A DNA stretch of 50,301 nt, from assembly GCA_016194285.1 (NCBI GenBank), contig JACQBZ010000069.1, positions 1 through 50,301 on the forward strand, given 5' to 3'. Every line of letters begins with the position of its first letter. Within the stretch, counting starts at the first letter, position 1. A program made the position numbers and the translations under genes. Positions 27,039-35,750 of this stretch are shown here, piece by piece. Origin of the DNA: Nitrospirota bacterium (GTDB lineage: Bacteria; Nitrospirota; Nitrospiria; JACQBZ01). The notes under the pieces were generated by a model that had not been told where the DNA came from, did no database searches, and was given only the letters and a program-made list of their open reading frames with translations.

Positions 27039-29458
27039 TGGAAAACCCCGCTCAGCATCGATTCGAAAGCTTCGGAATGGTCGATCATCAGTTCCAGCCG
27101 GGCCGCCCACCAAGCCTCCATGGGCCGTCCAAGCTTCTTGATTCGAACCGCATCTTTTTCGGTCGTCACAATCGCGGGAGCCTGCCACCGCTTGGCCTCG
27201 GCCTCAATCTCATCCAAATCCTCCAGCCGATACCGATAATGATCCGGATAGAGGCAGGCCGCGGCCGCATCCGCTCCCCCCGCTTGAAGCATCCGAACGA
27301 ACCGATCCGGCTGGCCTATACCCGTCACGGCGATGAGCCGCATTCCCTTGATGTTCTCAAAAGGCAAGGAGGAACCCGGGCCGATGGGAACGAGTTCAAC
27401 AATTCGATGCCGGCTGGTGAAAATCGGCAGATCGGATCGGTACCGTCGGATGAACTTTTGCAGCTCGTCCGTCTCGGCCGGGTGGCCGACGTGGGTCAGA
27501 AGAACGGCGTCCGCGCGACACAACTGCCGGACGGATTCCCGAAGCGTTCCCCGAGGAAAGACATAGCCATTGCCGAAGGGATCCACCGCATCCACCACGA
27601 GAAGATTCAGATCCCTCTTCAAACGGAGATGTTGGTAGCCGTCATCCAGAACTAAAACGTCCGATGGAAGAGCCTCGAGGGCGTATCGGGCCGCTGCAAC
27701 ACGGTCCGATGAGACAACCACGGGCACTCCAGGAACCCGGTCGGCCATCAGGGAAGGTTCATCCCCCACCTCATCCGGTCCTCGATCGATGCCCGTCGAA
27801 TCCGAAACAACCCGGACGGCTTTTCCGATTCGTCCGCCGTAGCCCCGGGAGAGAACGACGGGGCGATGTCCCTGGGCCCGGAGAAATCGGCAAACGGTCA
27901 TGACGGTCGGCGTCTTTCCGGTTCCACCGAGGGTGAGATTGCCGATGCTGATGACCGACCGAGGCACCCGGACGGACCGCAGCAGTCCGACGGAGTAGGC
28001 CGCCGCCCGTACCTCCTGCCACCCTTGATAAAGGATCGAGGCCCCGCGCAATCCCACGGCGGCGAAGGACGTGAGCACGCCGCCTTTGGATACAAGCATC
28101 CGTTCCTTAAACCAGCGTTCAAGGGCGCCACGAAAATCAAGGCGGGGGAGGCGATCGAAAAACCTTTTCTTCAATTGTTGCTCCACCATCACAAACGCCC
28201 GGCCGGACGCCCCTTGATGAAGGCGCACCGTCTTCCGGGCACGGTGCTCCATCGCTTGCCGTCGGGCCGACTCGGTCAGCAACGCCTGTATTTCTCGGAC
28301 CAATTCATCGATGTCGCGAACCATCCGTCCGCCGGATGAAGCCAGCAGCAGATCGGCCATTTCCTGAACATGCTGGACGAACGGCCCGAACAGCACCGGC
28401 CGCCCGAGCGCCGCCGGCTCCAATAGGTTATGCCCCCCCACCGGAACGAGACTGCCGCCCACAAACACGACCGTCCCCAAACTGTAAAGTTGTCCTAATT
28501 GCCCCAGGGTATCCACCAGCAAGACATCGACCTGGGTCTCCGACGTCGTCCGGTCCAGTTCGGAATACCGGACATAACTTATTCCATGTCGGGTCAGCAC
28601 CCCTGTCACGATTGACAACCGGTTGAGATGACGCGGGGCCAGAATCATACGGAGATTCGGCCACCGCTGTTTGATCCGCGCAAAACCGGTCAACAGAAGT
28701 TCTTCTTCTTTTTCATGCGTGCTTCCGGCCACCAGAATTTTTTCATCGGAACCCCAGCGCAGGAGCTTCAGCAGTCGTCGACGCTCCGGTTCCGACAGCG
28801 GAACGGCCGCCTGGTCGAACTTGAGATTGCCCAGGACCCGGACCCGCTCGGGCGGGGCGCCCAATTCAATGATCCGCTGGGCGTCCTGCACCGACTGCAT
28901 CCCGAAAATCCGGATCTTCCGAAGCGTCTCGCGGAACAGCCATCGCACCGCTTGATAACGACGGTAGGATCGCGGAGAGATTCGTCCGTTGACGAGGAGA
29001 ACGGGTATGTCGCACTGGGAAGCGGACTGGAGAAAATTAGGCCATAGTTCGGTCTCGACCAAAAGGATCAGATCGGGGGCGACCCGGCGAAGGAGGCGCG
29101 CGGCGAGTCCCGGGAAATCCATCGGGAAGAAGCCAACGCGCACCCGATTTCCCAGCCGCTGCTCGATCAATCTCCGGCCGGCCGACGTCATCGTCGAAAA
29201 AACCACGTCCCATTCCGGCCGGTCCCCAAGCCACCGTTCGATCAAGGGCAGCACCGCAAGACATTCCCCGACCGAGGCCGCATGAACCCAAATCCTCGTC
29301 CGAATCTTTTCCGGTCGGTCCCAACTTCCGGGCCAACGACCGAGTCGCTCGGACAGCCCGGTTCGATACTCGGACTGGGTGATCATCAAAAAGACAAAAA
29401 CAGGAAGGGTCAGCGGCAGGCTTAAAATCAAAACGAGGTTGTAGAAGGCTACTCCCAA
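27035..29458 (-). CDS. waaA-lpxK: Fusion: Kdo transferase (WaaA) + tetraacyldisaccharide 4'-kinase (LpxK)
   Basis: A single 807-aa frame. Residues 1 to about 436 are WaaA/KdtA, with an N-terminal membrane anchor (3-25), the likely catalytic base E37 in SERLG, HAASVGE, ETELWPN (135-141) and GGHNLLEPAA (341-350). Residues about 440-807 are LpxK, with the Walker A GGTGKTP (511-517), RGYGG and DDGYQH (605-610), then TTEKDAVR. WaaA adds Kdo to the 4'-phosphorylated lipid IVA that LpxK makes, so the fusion joins consecutive reactions. The start is TTG (29456-29458), 10 bp inside the end of the DUF374 gene. Confidence 0.92.
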   Translation of the reverse strand: MGVAFYNLVLILSLPLTLPVFVFLMITQSEYRTGLSERLGRWPGSWDRPEKIRTRIWVHAASVGECLAVLPLIERWLGDRPEWDVVFSTMTSAGRRLIEQRLGNRVRVGFFPMDFPGLAARLLRRVAPDLILLVETELWPNFLQSASQCDIPVLLVNGRISPRSYRRYQAVRWLFRETLRKIRIFGMQSVQDAQRIIELGAPPERVRVLGNLKFDQAAVPLSEPERRRLLKLLRWGSDEKILVAGSTHEKEEELLLTGFARIKQRWPNLRMILAPRHLNRLSIVTGVLTRHGISYVRYSELDRTTSETQVDVLLVDTLGQLGQLYSLGTVVFVGGSLVPVGGHNLLEPAALGRPVLFGPFVQHVQEMADLLLASSGGRMVRDIDELVREIQALLTESARRQAMEHRARKTVRLHQGASGRAFVMVEQQLKKRFFDRLPRLDFRGALERWFKERMLVSKGGVLTSFAAVGLRGASILYQGWQEVRAAAYSVGLLRSVRVPRSVISIGNLTLGGTGKTPTVMTVCRFLRAQGHRPVVLSRGYGGRIGKAVRVVSDSTGIDRGPDEVGDEPSLMADRVPGVPVVVSSDRVAAARYALEALPSDVLVLDDGYQHLRLKRDLNLLVVDAVDPFGNGYVFPRGTLRESVRQLCRADAVLLTHVGHPAETDELQKFIRRYRSDLPIFTSRHRIVELVPIGPGSSLPFENIKGMRLIAVTGIGQPDRFVRMLQAGGADAAAACLYPDHYRYRLEDLDEIEAEAKRWQAPAIVTTEKDAVRIKKLGRPMEAWWAARLELMIDHSEAFESMLSGVFQ

Positions 29459-30104
29459 AATTGATCCGCTCTCTCCGTAATATCTTGAAGCCGCTTTTCC
29501 AGTTCTTTACGCTTGCCCTCCAGCACTTCAACACCGGCGTCGCTCGGCACCCAAACGGGATCGCCAAGGATAAACACGCCGTGACTGAACGGATACGGAA
29601 TTAAAAAACCATCCCAGGACTGAAGGATTTTTTTTTAGAGGCGCTGAAGGTCACCGGGAAAATCGGCAATCCCGTCAGCTTCGCCAGTTCCACCACACCC
29701 GGTTGAACAACATGCCTCGGCCCGCGAGGTCCATCCGGGGTCATGACCAAGAGGTCTCCCGCACGGGCCCGCTGGACCAGGCGTCTAAGGGCCGCCGCCC
29801 CACCTCGCGTCGTGGATCCCCGGACGGCATGAAAACCGAAACGAGCCACCGTTCGAGCGATCAGTTCACCGTCCCGGTGTTGACTGATCAGGATCGAGAC
29901 CTTCTTCCCTTTATTTGCGAACGGCATCATCAATTGCCGGCCGTGCCAGAAGGCGACGATGAAATTTCGTCCTTCTTTCCAAAACGCATCCGCCGTTTCG
30001 AAATTCAGGGTCCTAATTCCCATCGTCCACCGAAGCCCGCGGATCACCCCGTATCCCAGCCACGGAATCAGTCGGACCAGGATCCGGTCAACCTGTTTCT
30101 GCAT
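29449..30104 (-). pseudogene. DUF374 lysophospholipid-acyltransferase-like protein, frameshifted at a 9-A run
   Basis: The ATG at 30102-30104 opens a frame with IVAFWHGRQLMMPF, ISQHRDGELIA, GSTTRGGAAALRRL and MTPDGPRGPRH, the acyltransferase-like core of DUF374. It ends at a premature TAA (29601) after FSASKKK. In the +1-corrected frame the sequence continues ILQSWDGFLIPYPFSHGVFI, with the normal family C-terminus, and stops at 29449. The switch is at nine T on the plus strand (29628-29636). One added base gives a 218-aa full-length protein. The gene overlaps msbA by 17 bp and waaA by 10 bp, as an intact operon member would. Transcript slippage on A9 could restore the product. Confidence 0.82.
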
Positions 30105-31830
30105 ACTGCTCCCGGAACTGCAGTTGATAGAGCTTCTTATAGACACCGCCCTGCAGGAGAAGCTCCTGGTGCCGCCCCATTTCAACGATCCGTCCCTGCT
30201 CGATGACGACGATGCGGCTGGCGTTCTGGACGGTCGAGAGACGGTGGGCGATCACAAACGTCGTTCGGTTCTTCAAAAGATTCGCCAAGGCCTTTTGGAT
30301 GTACATCTCGGACTCCGAATCCAGCGACGATGTCGCCTCATCCAAAATAAGGATGGGCGAATCCCTCAGGATGGCCCGCGCAACCGCCAATCGCTGACGT
30401 TGCCCGCCGGACAACCGAACCCCTCGCTCCCCGATCATCGTATCATATCCCCGGGGCAGGCGCTGAATGAACTCGTGGGCGTAGGCCGCCTGCGCCGCTT
30501 CGATGACTCGGTTGGGATCGACCGGTCCCAGTCCGTACGCGATGTTCCGCGCGACCGTGTCGTCGAAAAGAATCGTCTCCTGGGCCACCAGGCCGATCTG
30601 TTTTCGGAGGGATTCCAAGGTCACGTCGCGAAGATCGGTTCCGTCGATGCGGATCACGCCCTCGGTCGGATCATAAAAGCGAAGCAGGAGATTCATCAAG
30701 GTCGTCTTCCCGGAGCCGGAGCTCCCGACCAGGGCCACGACTTCTCCCGCCTTGACCGTCAGGTCGATTTCCCGCAAGGCCGCTTCGTCCATTCCGTCAT
30801 AATAAAAAGAGAGGCGTTCGAATGTGATCTCCCGTTGCACCGGCTCCAGCAGCCGTTTTCCCTGATCCTGGATCTGTTCACTGGGTTGATCCAGCATCCA
30901 GAAAATTCGATCGATCGCGGCGATGGCCTGCTGGACAGTCGTCGAGGTGGCCGCCAGATGGCGGATGGGGGCGTACATCAACCAGCTCGCGCCAAGAAAA
31001 GAAAAGAATCCGCCCGGCGTCATCCTCCCCATCCGGACCTCGTACGCGCCGATGCCGATAATCAAGGCCGCGGCGATGGCCCCGGCCCCTTCCATGATCC
31101 CCGGCACCAGTTCGGAAAGCCGTGTCGTCTTCATCGTCTTTTGAAAATATTCCAGATTTTTGCGATCGAACCGATCGATCTCGAACGATTCAGACCCGAA
31201 GGCCTTGATCAACCGGACTCCGGACAGGGTTTCTTCCAGCAACGTCGTCAATTCGGCGATCTTCTCCTGGCCGGAATGGGCGATCCGCCGGATGCGTTTG
31301 CCGATGCGACTCATGGGATAGTACGAGAACGGCACCACGACGATCGCCACAAGGGCAAGCCACCAATTCAGGTAGAAGAGCACGCCCACGAGGGAGATCA
31401 TCGTCAGCGACTGCTGGAACAGATCCCGGATGACGGTCGAAATCACCTGCTGGACCATGCCGGCATCGTTGACGATCAAGGACATCAAGCTGCCGGTCCG
31501 TTGATGGCTGAAGAAGCCGATCGGCATGCGGATCAGCTTTTGAAACAAATCCTTTCGGAGGGCCGCGATCGCGCGGTTCCCGACATAGCGCATCAGATAA
31601 GACCGGCCGTAATTAAACCCCCCTTTGGCGATGCCGACCCCGATGATGGCCGGAATAATCCAGACGAGCAGGTCCCACCGATTTTTAATAAAGATCTCGT
31701 CGATGATCGGCTTGACCATCCAGGCATACGAGGCCGTCAGAAGCGCCACGACCCCGGCGCAGGCGGTGGCGCCGACAAGGCTACGCCAGTAGGGTTTGAG
31801 GTATCCGGACAATCTTCGAGCCATCTTCAT
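30088..31830 (-). CDS. msbA: Lipid A-core flippase, ABC transporter (MsbA)
   Basis: A 580-aa half-transporter. The N-terminal membrane domain has six transmembrane helices (residues about 15-310). The C-terminal ATPase domain has Walker A GSSGSGKTT at about 368-376, signature LSGGQRQR at about 473, Walker B LILDEATSSLDSE at about 492, and a switch histidine in VIAHRLST. It would flip core-lipid A across the inner membrane. The ATG overlaps the TGA of lpxB by 4 bp, and the following genes are lipid A enzymes, which supports MsbA over another ABC exporter. Confidence 0.93.
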   Translation of the reverse strand: MKMARRLSGYLKPYWRSLVGATACAGVVALLTASYAWMVKPIIDEIFIKNRWDLLVWIIPAIIGVGIAKGGFNYGRSYLMRYVGNRAIAALRKDLFQKLIRMPIGFFSHQRTGSLMSLIVNDAGMVQQVISTVIRDLFQQSLTMISLVGVLFYLNWWLALVAIVVVPFSYYPMSRIGKRIRRIAHSGQEKIAELTTLLEETLSGVRLIKAFGSESFEIDRFDRKNLEYFQKTMKTTRLSELVPGIMEGAGAIAAALIIGIGAYEVRMGRMTPGGFFSFLGASWLMYAPIRHLAATSTTVQQAIAAIDRIFWMLDQPSEQIQDQGKRLLEPVQREITFERLSFYYDGMDEAALREIDLTVKAGEVVALVGSSGSGKTTLMNLLLRFYDPTEGVIRIDGTDLRDVTLESLRKQIGLVAQETILFDDTVARNIAYGLGPVDPNRVIEAAQAAYAHEFIQRLPRGYDTMIGERGVRLSGGQRQRLAVARAILRDSPILILDEATSSLDSESEMYIQKALANLLKNRTTFVIAHRLSTVQNASRIVVIEQGRIVEMGRHQELLLQGGVYKKLYQLQFREQYAETG

Positions 31831-32987
31831 GCCGTGACCGTCCGTGTGGTTTGGGATAGAATTTTCAGGATGCCGGCGGCCGCGCGATGGGCGGCACCCG
31901 GCAAGCCTAATTTTTGTCGGACTTCCTCCAGCGACTTTTTTTGCTCCTGCATCTTGGTCGGATTCCGCAGGTGATCCAGAACGACCGCCGCGATCTTTTC
32001 CGGCGTCACATTCGACTGGAGCAGTTCCGGGGCAACCTTCCGGCCGGCGAGAATGTTGACCAGTCCGACCACCCGTATCCGGACCAGGAGACGCGCAACC
32101 AGTTCGTTCAGCAGGGACACTTTGTACACAACGACCATCGGAGTTCCGACGACGGCCGCTTCAAGGGTCGCCGTACCGGAGGCGACGACCGCAAAATCGG
32201 AACAGGCCAGAACCTGGGGCGCGTCGCCGGCCACCAGCCTCAAGTCCTCGGCGCGGGCGGACAACTTCTGACGAATCTCCGACATCGATAGGGACGGCGC
32301 CACCGGCATGATCCCGATCACGGACGGCAGATCCGCTCGGATCCGCCGGAAGGCCTCCGTCATACCATCCAAAAGGCGATCGATCTCCATCCGACGGCTG
32401 CCGGGCAACAGGGCGACGACCACGGCATCATCCGGAATTTCGTACCGGCGACGCAATTCGTGGCGGTCGAGCGTTTTGGGAATTTCATCCAACAGCGGAT
32501 GGCCAACAAATTCGCAGGGCACCCCGGCTTCCCGGTACAACGTTTCTTCAAACGGAAAGATCACCAGCATTCGGTCGACCCATTTTTTGACCGTTTTGAG
32601 ACGGCCCGCCCTCCAGGCCCATACCTTGGGCCCGATGTAATAGACCGTCGGAATCTTCATCCGTTTGGCCAACCGGGCCACCCTCAGGTTGAAATCCGGG
32701 GAATCGATCAGGACAATCAGATCGACGCCGCGATGCTCAAGAACTTCTTTGACCGTCTCAAAGGCCCGGAGAACCGACCGCCATCTCTGGAGGACCTCGA
32801 CCAGACCCATCACGCCCAGTTGCCGGCTGTCGAAAATCAATTCGACACCGGCCTGCTTCATTCTTTCTCCCCCCATACCGAGGATCTTCAGATCGGGTTG
32901 CTGCTGACGAAGCGCGCGCGCCAGTTCGGCGCCGTGGAGATCGCCCGAGGCCTCGCCCGTCACAATGAGGATAGTGCGTTGCAACAT
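31827..32987 (-). CDS. lpxB: Lipid-A-disaccharide synthase
   Basis: This 386-aa GT19 enzyme condenses UDP-2,3-diacylglucosamine with lipid X. It starts ILIVTGEASGDLHGA and continues with GMGGERM, LIDSPDFNLRVA, VYYIGPKVWAWR, FPFEETLYREAGVPCEFVGHPLLDE and LLPGSRRMEI. All are family signatures. The ATG at 32985-32987 is set by homology; the longer open frame upstream has no match. LpxI, which makes its substrate, is encoded two genes upstream. Confidence 0.95.
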   Translation of the reverse strand: MLQRTILIVTGEASGDLHGAELARALRQQQPDLKILGMGGERMKQAGVELIFDSRQLGVMGLVEVLQRWRSVLRAFETVKEVLEHRGVDLIVLIDSPDFNLRVARLAKRMKIPTVYYIGPKVWAWRAGRLKTVKKWVDRMLVIFPFEETLYREAGVPCEFVGHPLLDEIPKTLDRHELRRRYEIPDDAVVVALLPGSRRMEIDRLLDGMTEAFRRIRADLPSVIGIMPVAPSLSMSEIRQKLSARAEDLRLVAGDAPQVLACSDFAVVASGTATLEAAVVGTPMVVVYKVSLLNELVARLLVRIRVVGLVNILAGRKVAPELLQSNVTPEKIAAVVLDHLRNPTKMQEQKKSLEEVRQKLGLPGAAHRAAAGILKILSQTTRTVTA

Positions 32988-33003
32988 AGATTGATGGCCC
33001 AGT

Positions 33004-33032
33004 GCAGAGGCGCAGCATGCCGTGCCCCCACA
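33004..33032. repeat. Degenerate half of a GTAGGGGC palindromic repeat
   Basis: The 29 bp beginning GCAGAGGCGCAGCATG and ending CCCCCACA match an idealised half-element at about 24 of 29 positions and keep most of the stem. The element sits in the 56-bp gap between the kinase gene and lpxB. It has lost the exact GTAGGGGC end, so it looks like a decayed copy. Confidence 0.45.
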
Positions 33033-33043
33033 CCGAGCGGATC

Positions 33044-33724
33044 CTATTTGCTCACCAACTGCTTCAGGCACCGCACACAGAAATTTCGGATCGCGACGGC
33101 CTCTTTCTGCAAGAACAGACCTCGATCGAGTCGATCGGCTTCCTCCCTTGTCAGGAGTTCCGGCGCCAGCTGGCGTTTGAGCTTGGCCAGTCCCAGATAA
33201 TCATCCTGAGAGAAGATCCCGTGGAGCCCGTTTCGGAAAAAACTCCAGCGTCTTCCCCGCTCGAACGCCGTGCAGAGGTCGATCAGATACGGCTCACCGT
33301 CCTTTGAAATCATAATATTTTTCTTGTTTCGCAGATCGCACAGGACGATCTTCCGGTCGTGGACCGAGTCGATGATCCGTTTCAGGCGATGAAAAAAATC
33401 ATGGGGCAGCTCACCCGCCATGACCTTGGAAGCATTTCGGCCTTCGATGTATTCGATCGCCAGGGCATACCGGTCCAGTTTTCCGTAAAAACGCGGGATG
33501 CCCCGCAGGCCCGCCAGCTTCCGATACATGCGCGCTTCATTCCAGGTTGAAGGAAGCCCCACAAAAAACCGATAGAGAAACGGCCGAGATTGATAATCCT
33601 TCACGACGATCGGCCCCGCGTCTCCCCGCACCAGAAGAATGTCGGGTTGCCAGGGTTTGGCGGGACGCAGCGGTTCAAGGCACCGTTGAGCGAGATTCTC
33701 CCTCGTAACCCCGTCGATCGCCAT
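33044..33724 (-). CDS. RIO/Kdo-kinase-like protein kinase fold enzyme
   Basis: This 226-aa protein keeps the minimal kinase residues. Lys42 is in IVVKDY, Glu63 in WNEARMYR, the catalytic loop is LCDLRNKKNIMI (D130, N136), and the metal aspartate is in YLIDLCTAF (D149). The HRD histidine is replaced by Cys. It lies between lpxI and lpxB, so an LPS sugar or lipid A precursor is a plausible substrate. It is only distantly like the WaaP-type kinase at 10794-11618. It starts 3 bp after lpxI. Confidence 0.7.
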   Translation of the reverse strand: MAIDGVTRENLAQRCLEPLRPAKPWQPDILLVRGDAGPIVVKDYQSRPFLYRFFVGLPSTWNEARMYRKLAGLRGIPRFYGKLDRYALAIEYIEGRNASKVMAGELPHDFFHRLKRIIDSVHDRKIVLCDLRNKKNIMISKDGEPYLIDLCTAFERGRRWSFFRNGLHGIFSQDDYLGLAKLKRQLAPELLTREEADRLDRGLFLQKEAVAIRNFCVRCLKQLVSK

Positions 33725-33727
33725 GGC

Positions 33728-34528
33728 TTAGCGACCCAACACCGAAATGCCGGCCGTCCGGGCCTTCTCCAAAAGAAGGGCTTTATCCAGGAGGATGCTG
33801 CACCCGGCTTCCAGAACCAGAACCGTCGCCCCGACCTCGGCCATCACCTCGATCGTCGTGGGTCCCACGGTCGGCAGATCAAAGCGGACATCCTGCTGCG
33901 GTTTTCTCACCTTAACCACCACGGCCCCCTTCCCGCCATGACGGCCGCCGCGTCGGATCGTCTCGTCCGTGCCCTCGATCGCTTCCACCGCCAAGACGGT
34001 CCGATCCTTCACCACCGCGCATTGGCCAATGTCCAACCGGCCGATCTCTTTGGCCAGAGACCAGCCGAACTCCGCATCCTGTTCTTCGTTCGCCGTCAAG
34101 GGCCGTTCCGTCAACAGTCCTTTGGGCGTCAAAATACTGGACAACATTTCCGTCGCCGAACGGATCTGGATTCCCTCCGAGGCCAGCTCGTCCGCCACGG
34201 CGCGGAGCAGACTGTCGTCTTTTTTGATCCCGACCCGGGCCAGCAGCGACAGGGTTCGCAGATCGGGCCGGGCATTTCCAAACAGCCGCACCTTTTTGAT
34301 CCCTCCCGCCATGACCGCCTCGGAAACCCCGGCTTTTTTAAACGCCGCGATCAGTTTGTTCAACTCGCCCACATAAATCCACGTCACCTCATCGACCTGG
34401 GAGACCAGATCAGGATGGGTCTCGCCTTCGTGGGCGACCGCGACGACGCGATACCCCTCCTGCCGCGCGGCCCGCGCCACCGTCAAGGGGAAGGTCCCGC
34501 TCCCTGCGATGATTCCCAACGTCCTCAT
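33728..34528 (-). CDS. lpxI: UDP-2,3-diacylglucosamine diphosphatase LpxI (DUF1009)
   Basis: This 266-aa enzyme hydrolyses UDP-2,3-diacylglucosamine to lipid X and UMP, replacing LpxH. It starts LGIIAGSGTFPLTVARAAR. It continues with MAGGIKKVRLF, GWSLAKEIGRLDIGQCAVVK, VLAVEAIEGTDETI and FDLPTVGPTTIEVMAE, all LpxI blocks. The ATG at 34526-34528 overlaps the lpxA stop as ATGA; a TTG two codons earlier is less likely. Its place right after lpxA and before lpxB fits the pathway order. Confidence 0.94.
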   Translation of the reverse strand: MRTLGIIAGSGTFPLTVARAARQEGYRVVAVAHEGETHPDLVSQVDEVTWIYVGELNKLIAAFKKAGVSEAVMAGGIKKVRLFGNARPDLRTLSLLARVGIKKDDSLLRAVADELASEGIQIRSATEMLSSILTPKGLLTERPLTANEEQDAEFGWSLAKEIGRLDIGQCAVVKDRTVLAVEAIEGTDETIRRGGRHGGKGAVVVKVRKPQQDVRFDLPTVGPTTIEVMAEVGATVLVLEAGCSILLDKALLLEKARTAGISVLGR

Positions 34529-35301
34529 CGGCAAACTCCCCGCTCGGAGGTTTCAACAAACGTGGCCAGTTCCTGTGCCTCCGGCGAATGCGAGAGTTCA
34601 TTCCGGATCTTCTCCACGGCCTCTTTCATCGAAAGCTTCGATCGAAACAGAATTTTGTAGGCCGTTTTGAGCGAGGTCATCTGCTCGTCGCTGAATCCGT
34701 GACGCTTCAATCCGACGGTGTTCAGGCCGTACAGTTTGGCCCGGTTCCCCACGGCCGACACAAACGGAGGAACGTCCTGTGCAACCGCGGAGGCGCCTCC
34801 GATGATCGCGTGTCGGCCAATGCGGACAAACTGGTGCAGACCGGTCAGCCCGCCGATGACGGCGTGATCCTGAACGGTGATATGCCCCGCCAGGGTCGCC
34901 GCGTTCGCCAGGATCACGTGGCTCCCGATCTGGCAGTCATGCGCCACATGGACATAAGCCATCAGAAGGTTGTGGTCGCCGATTTTCGTGATGCCGCCTC
35001 CCAGTTCCGTACCGCGGTTCACGGTCACGTATTCCCGGATCGTATTCTCCTTTCCGATGATCACATGCGATTTTTCGCCCTTAAACTTCAGATCTTGAGG
35101 AATGGAACCGATGGACGCAAACGGGAAGATGCGGCAGCCTTCGCCGATCTCGGTCCAACCGTCGATCACGACATGCGCGGCCACCTGAACCCCCCGATGC
35201 AGTTGGACCTGTTCGCCGATGACGCAGTAAGGACCGATCTCGACGTCGCCATCGATGCGGGACTGCGGATGAATCAGCGCGGTGGGATGAATTCGCGTCA
35301 C
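34525..35301 (-). CDS. lpxA: UDP-N-acetylglucosamine acyltransferase
   Basis: This 258-aa left-handed beta-helix acyltransferase performs the first committed step toward lipid A with an acyl-ACP. Hexapeptide repeats fill residues about 1-185 (IHPTALIHPQSRIDGDVEIG and later). The catalytic histidine is in YVHVAHDC (H121). NTVGLKRHGFS begins the helical C-terminus. The start is GTG (35299-35301), overlapping the fabZ stop as GTGA. Confidence 0.95.
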   Translation of the reverse strand: MTRIHPTALIHPQSRIDGDVEIGPYCVIGEQVQLHRGVQVAAHVVIDGWTEIGEGCRIFPFASIGSIPQDLKFKGEKSHVIIGKENTIREYVTVNRGTELGGGITKIGDHNLLMAYVHVAHDCQIGSHVILANAATLAGHITVQDHAVIGGLTGLHQFVRIGRHAIIGGASAVAQDVPPFVSAVGNRAKLYGLNTVGLKRHGFSDEQMTSLKTAYKILFRSKLSMKEAVEKIRNELSHSPEAQELATFVETSERGVCR

Positions 35302-35750
35302 CGGTCTCCCCCCTCCTCCCCGTCCTCCGCCAGCATGGCCGTCAGGTCGGCTTCGCAGACCAGCGTCTCCCCCACGTGGGCGGTCCCTTTGAGTTTCCAG
35401 TACGGCGGGCGACTCTGCGCCACCGTCAGCTCAAACCGGAGTTGATCTCCGGGCAGAACCGGTTTTCGGAACTTGGCCTTTTCGATTCCCAGAAAGTAGA
35501 CGAGTTTTTTCTTCGGATCTTTGTTCGACCTGAAAGCCAACACGCCGCCCACCTGGGCCATGGCCTCGATGATCAGCACCCCCGGCATGATCGGACGATC
35601 GGGGAAGTGCCCTTGAAAGTACGGCTCGTTGATCGTGACATTCTTGATGCCCACAATCCGCTTGCCGACCTCAATCTCCTCGATCCGATCGACGAGCAGA
35701 AACGGATACCGGTGGGGAAGAATTTCCAGAATCTCGCTTGTCTTGATCAT
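35298..35750 (-). CDS. fabZ: 3-hydroxyacyl-ACP dehydratase
   Basis: This 150-aa hot-dog-fold dehydratase acts on 3-hydroxyacyl-ACP in fatty acid elongation and so competes with LpxA/LpxD for the same substrate. It has [13 protein letters not shown] near the N-terminus and [20 protein letters not shown] with the catalytic His and Glu. The ATG (35748-35750) overlaps the lpxD stop by 4 bp. The lpxD-fabZ-lpxA order is widely conserved. Confidence 0.95.
   Translation of the reverse strand: MIKTSEILEILPHRYPFLLVDRIEEIEVGKRIVGIKNVTINEPYFQGHFPDRPIMPGVLIIEAMAQVGGVLAFRSNKDPKKKLVYFLGIEKAKFRKPVLPGDQLRFELTVAQSRPPYWKLKGTAHVGETLVCEADLTAMLAEDGEEGGDR

Noticed and set aside
29959-31974. 671-codon open frame on the plus strand
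   Set aside because: It is antisense to msbA and DUF374, which have full family motifs. Its residues are rich in His, Arg, Asp and Gln with no recognisable domain, typical of a shadow frame in G+C-rich DNA.
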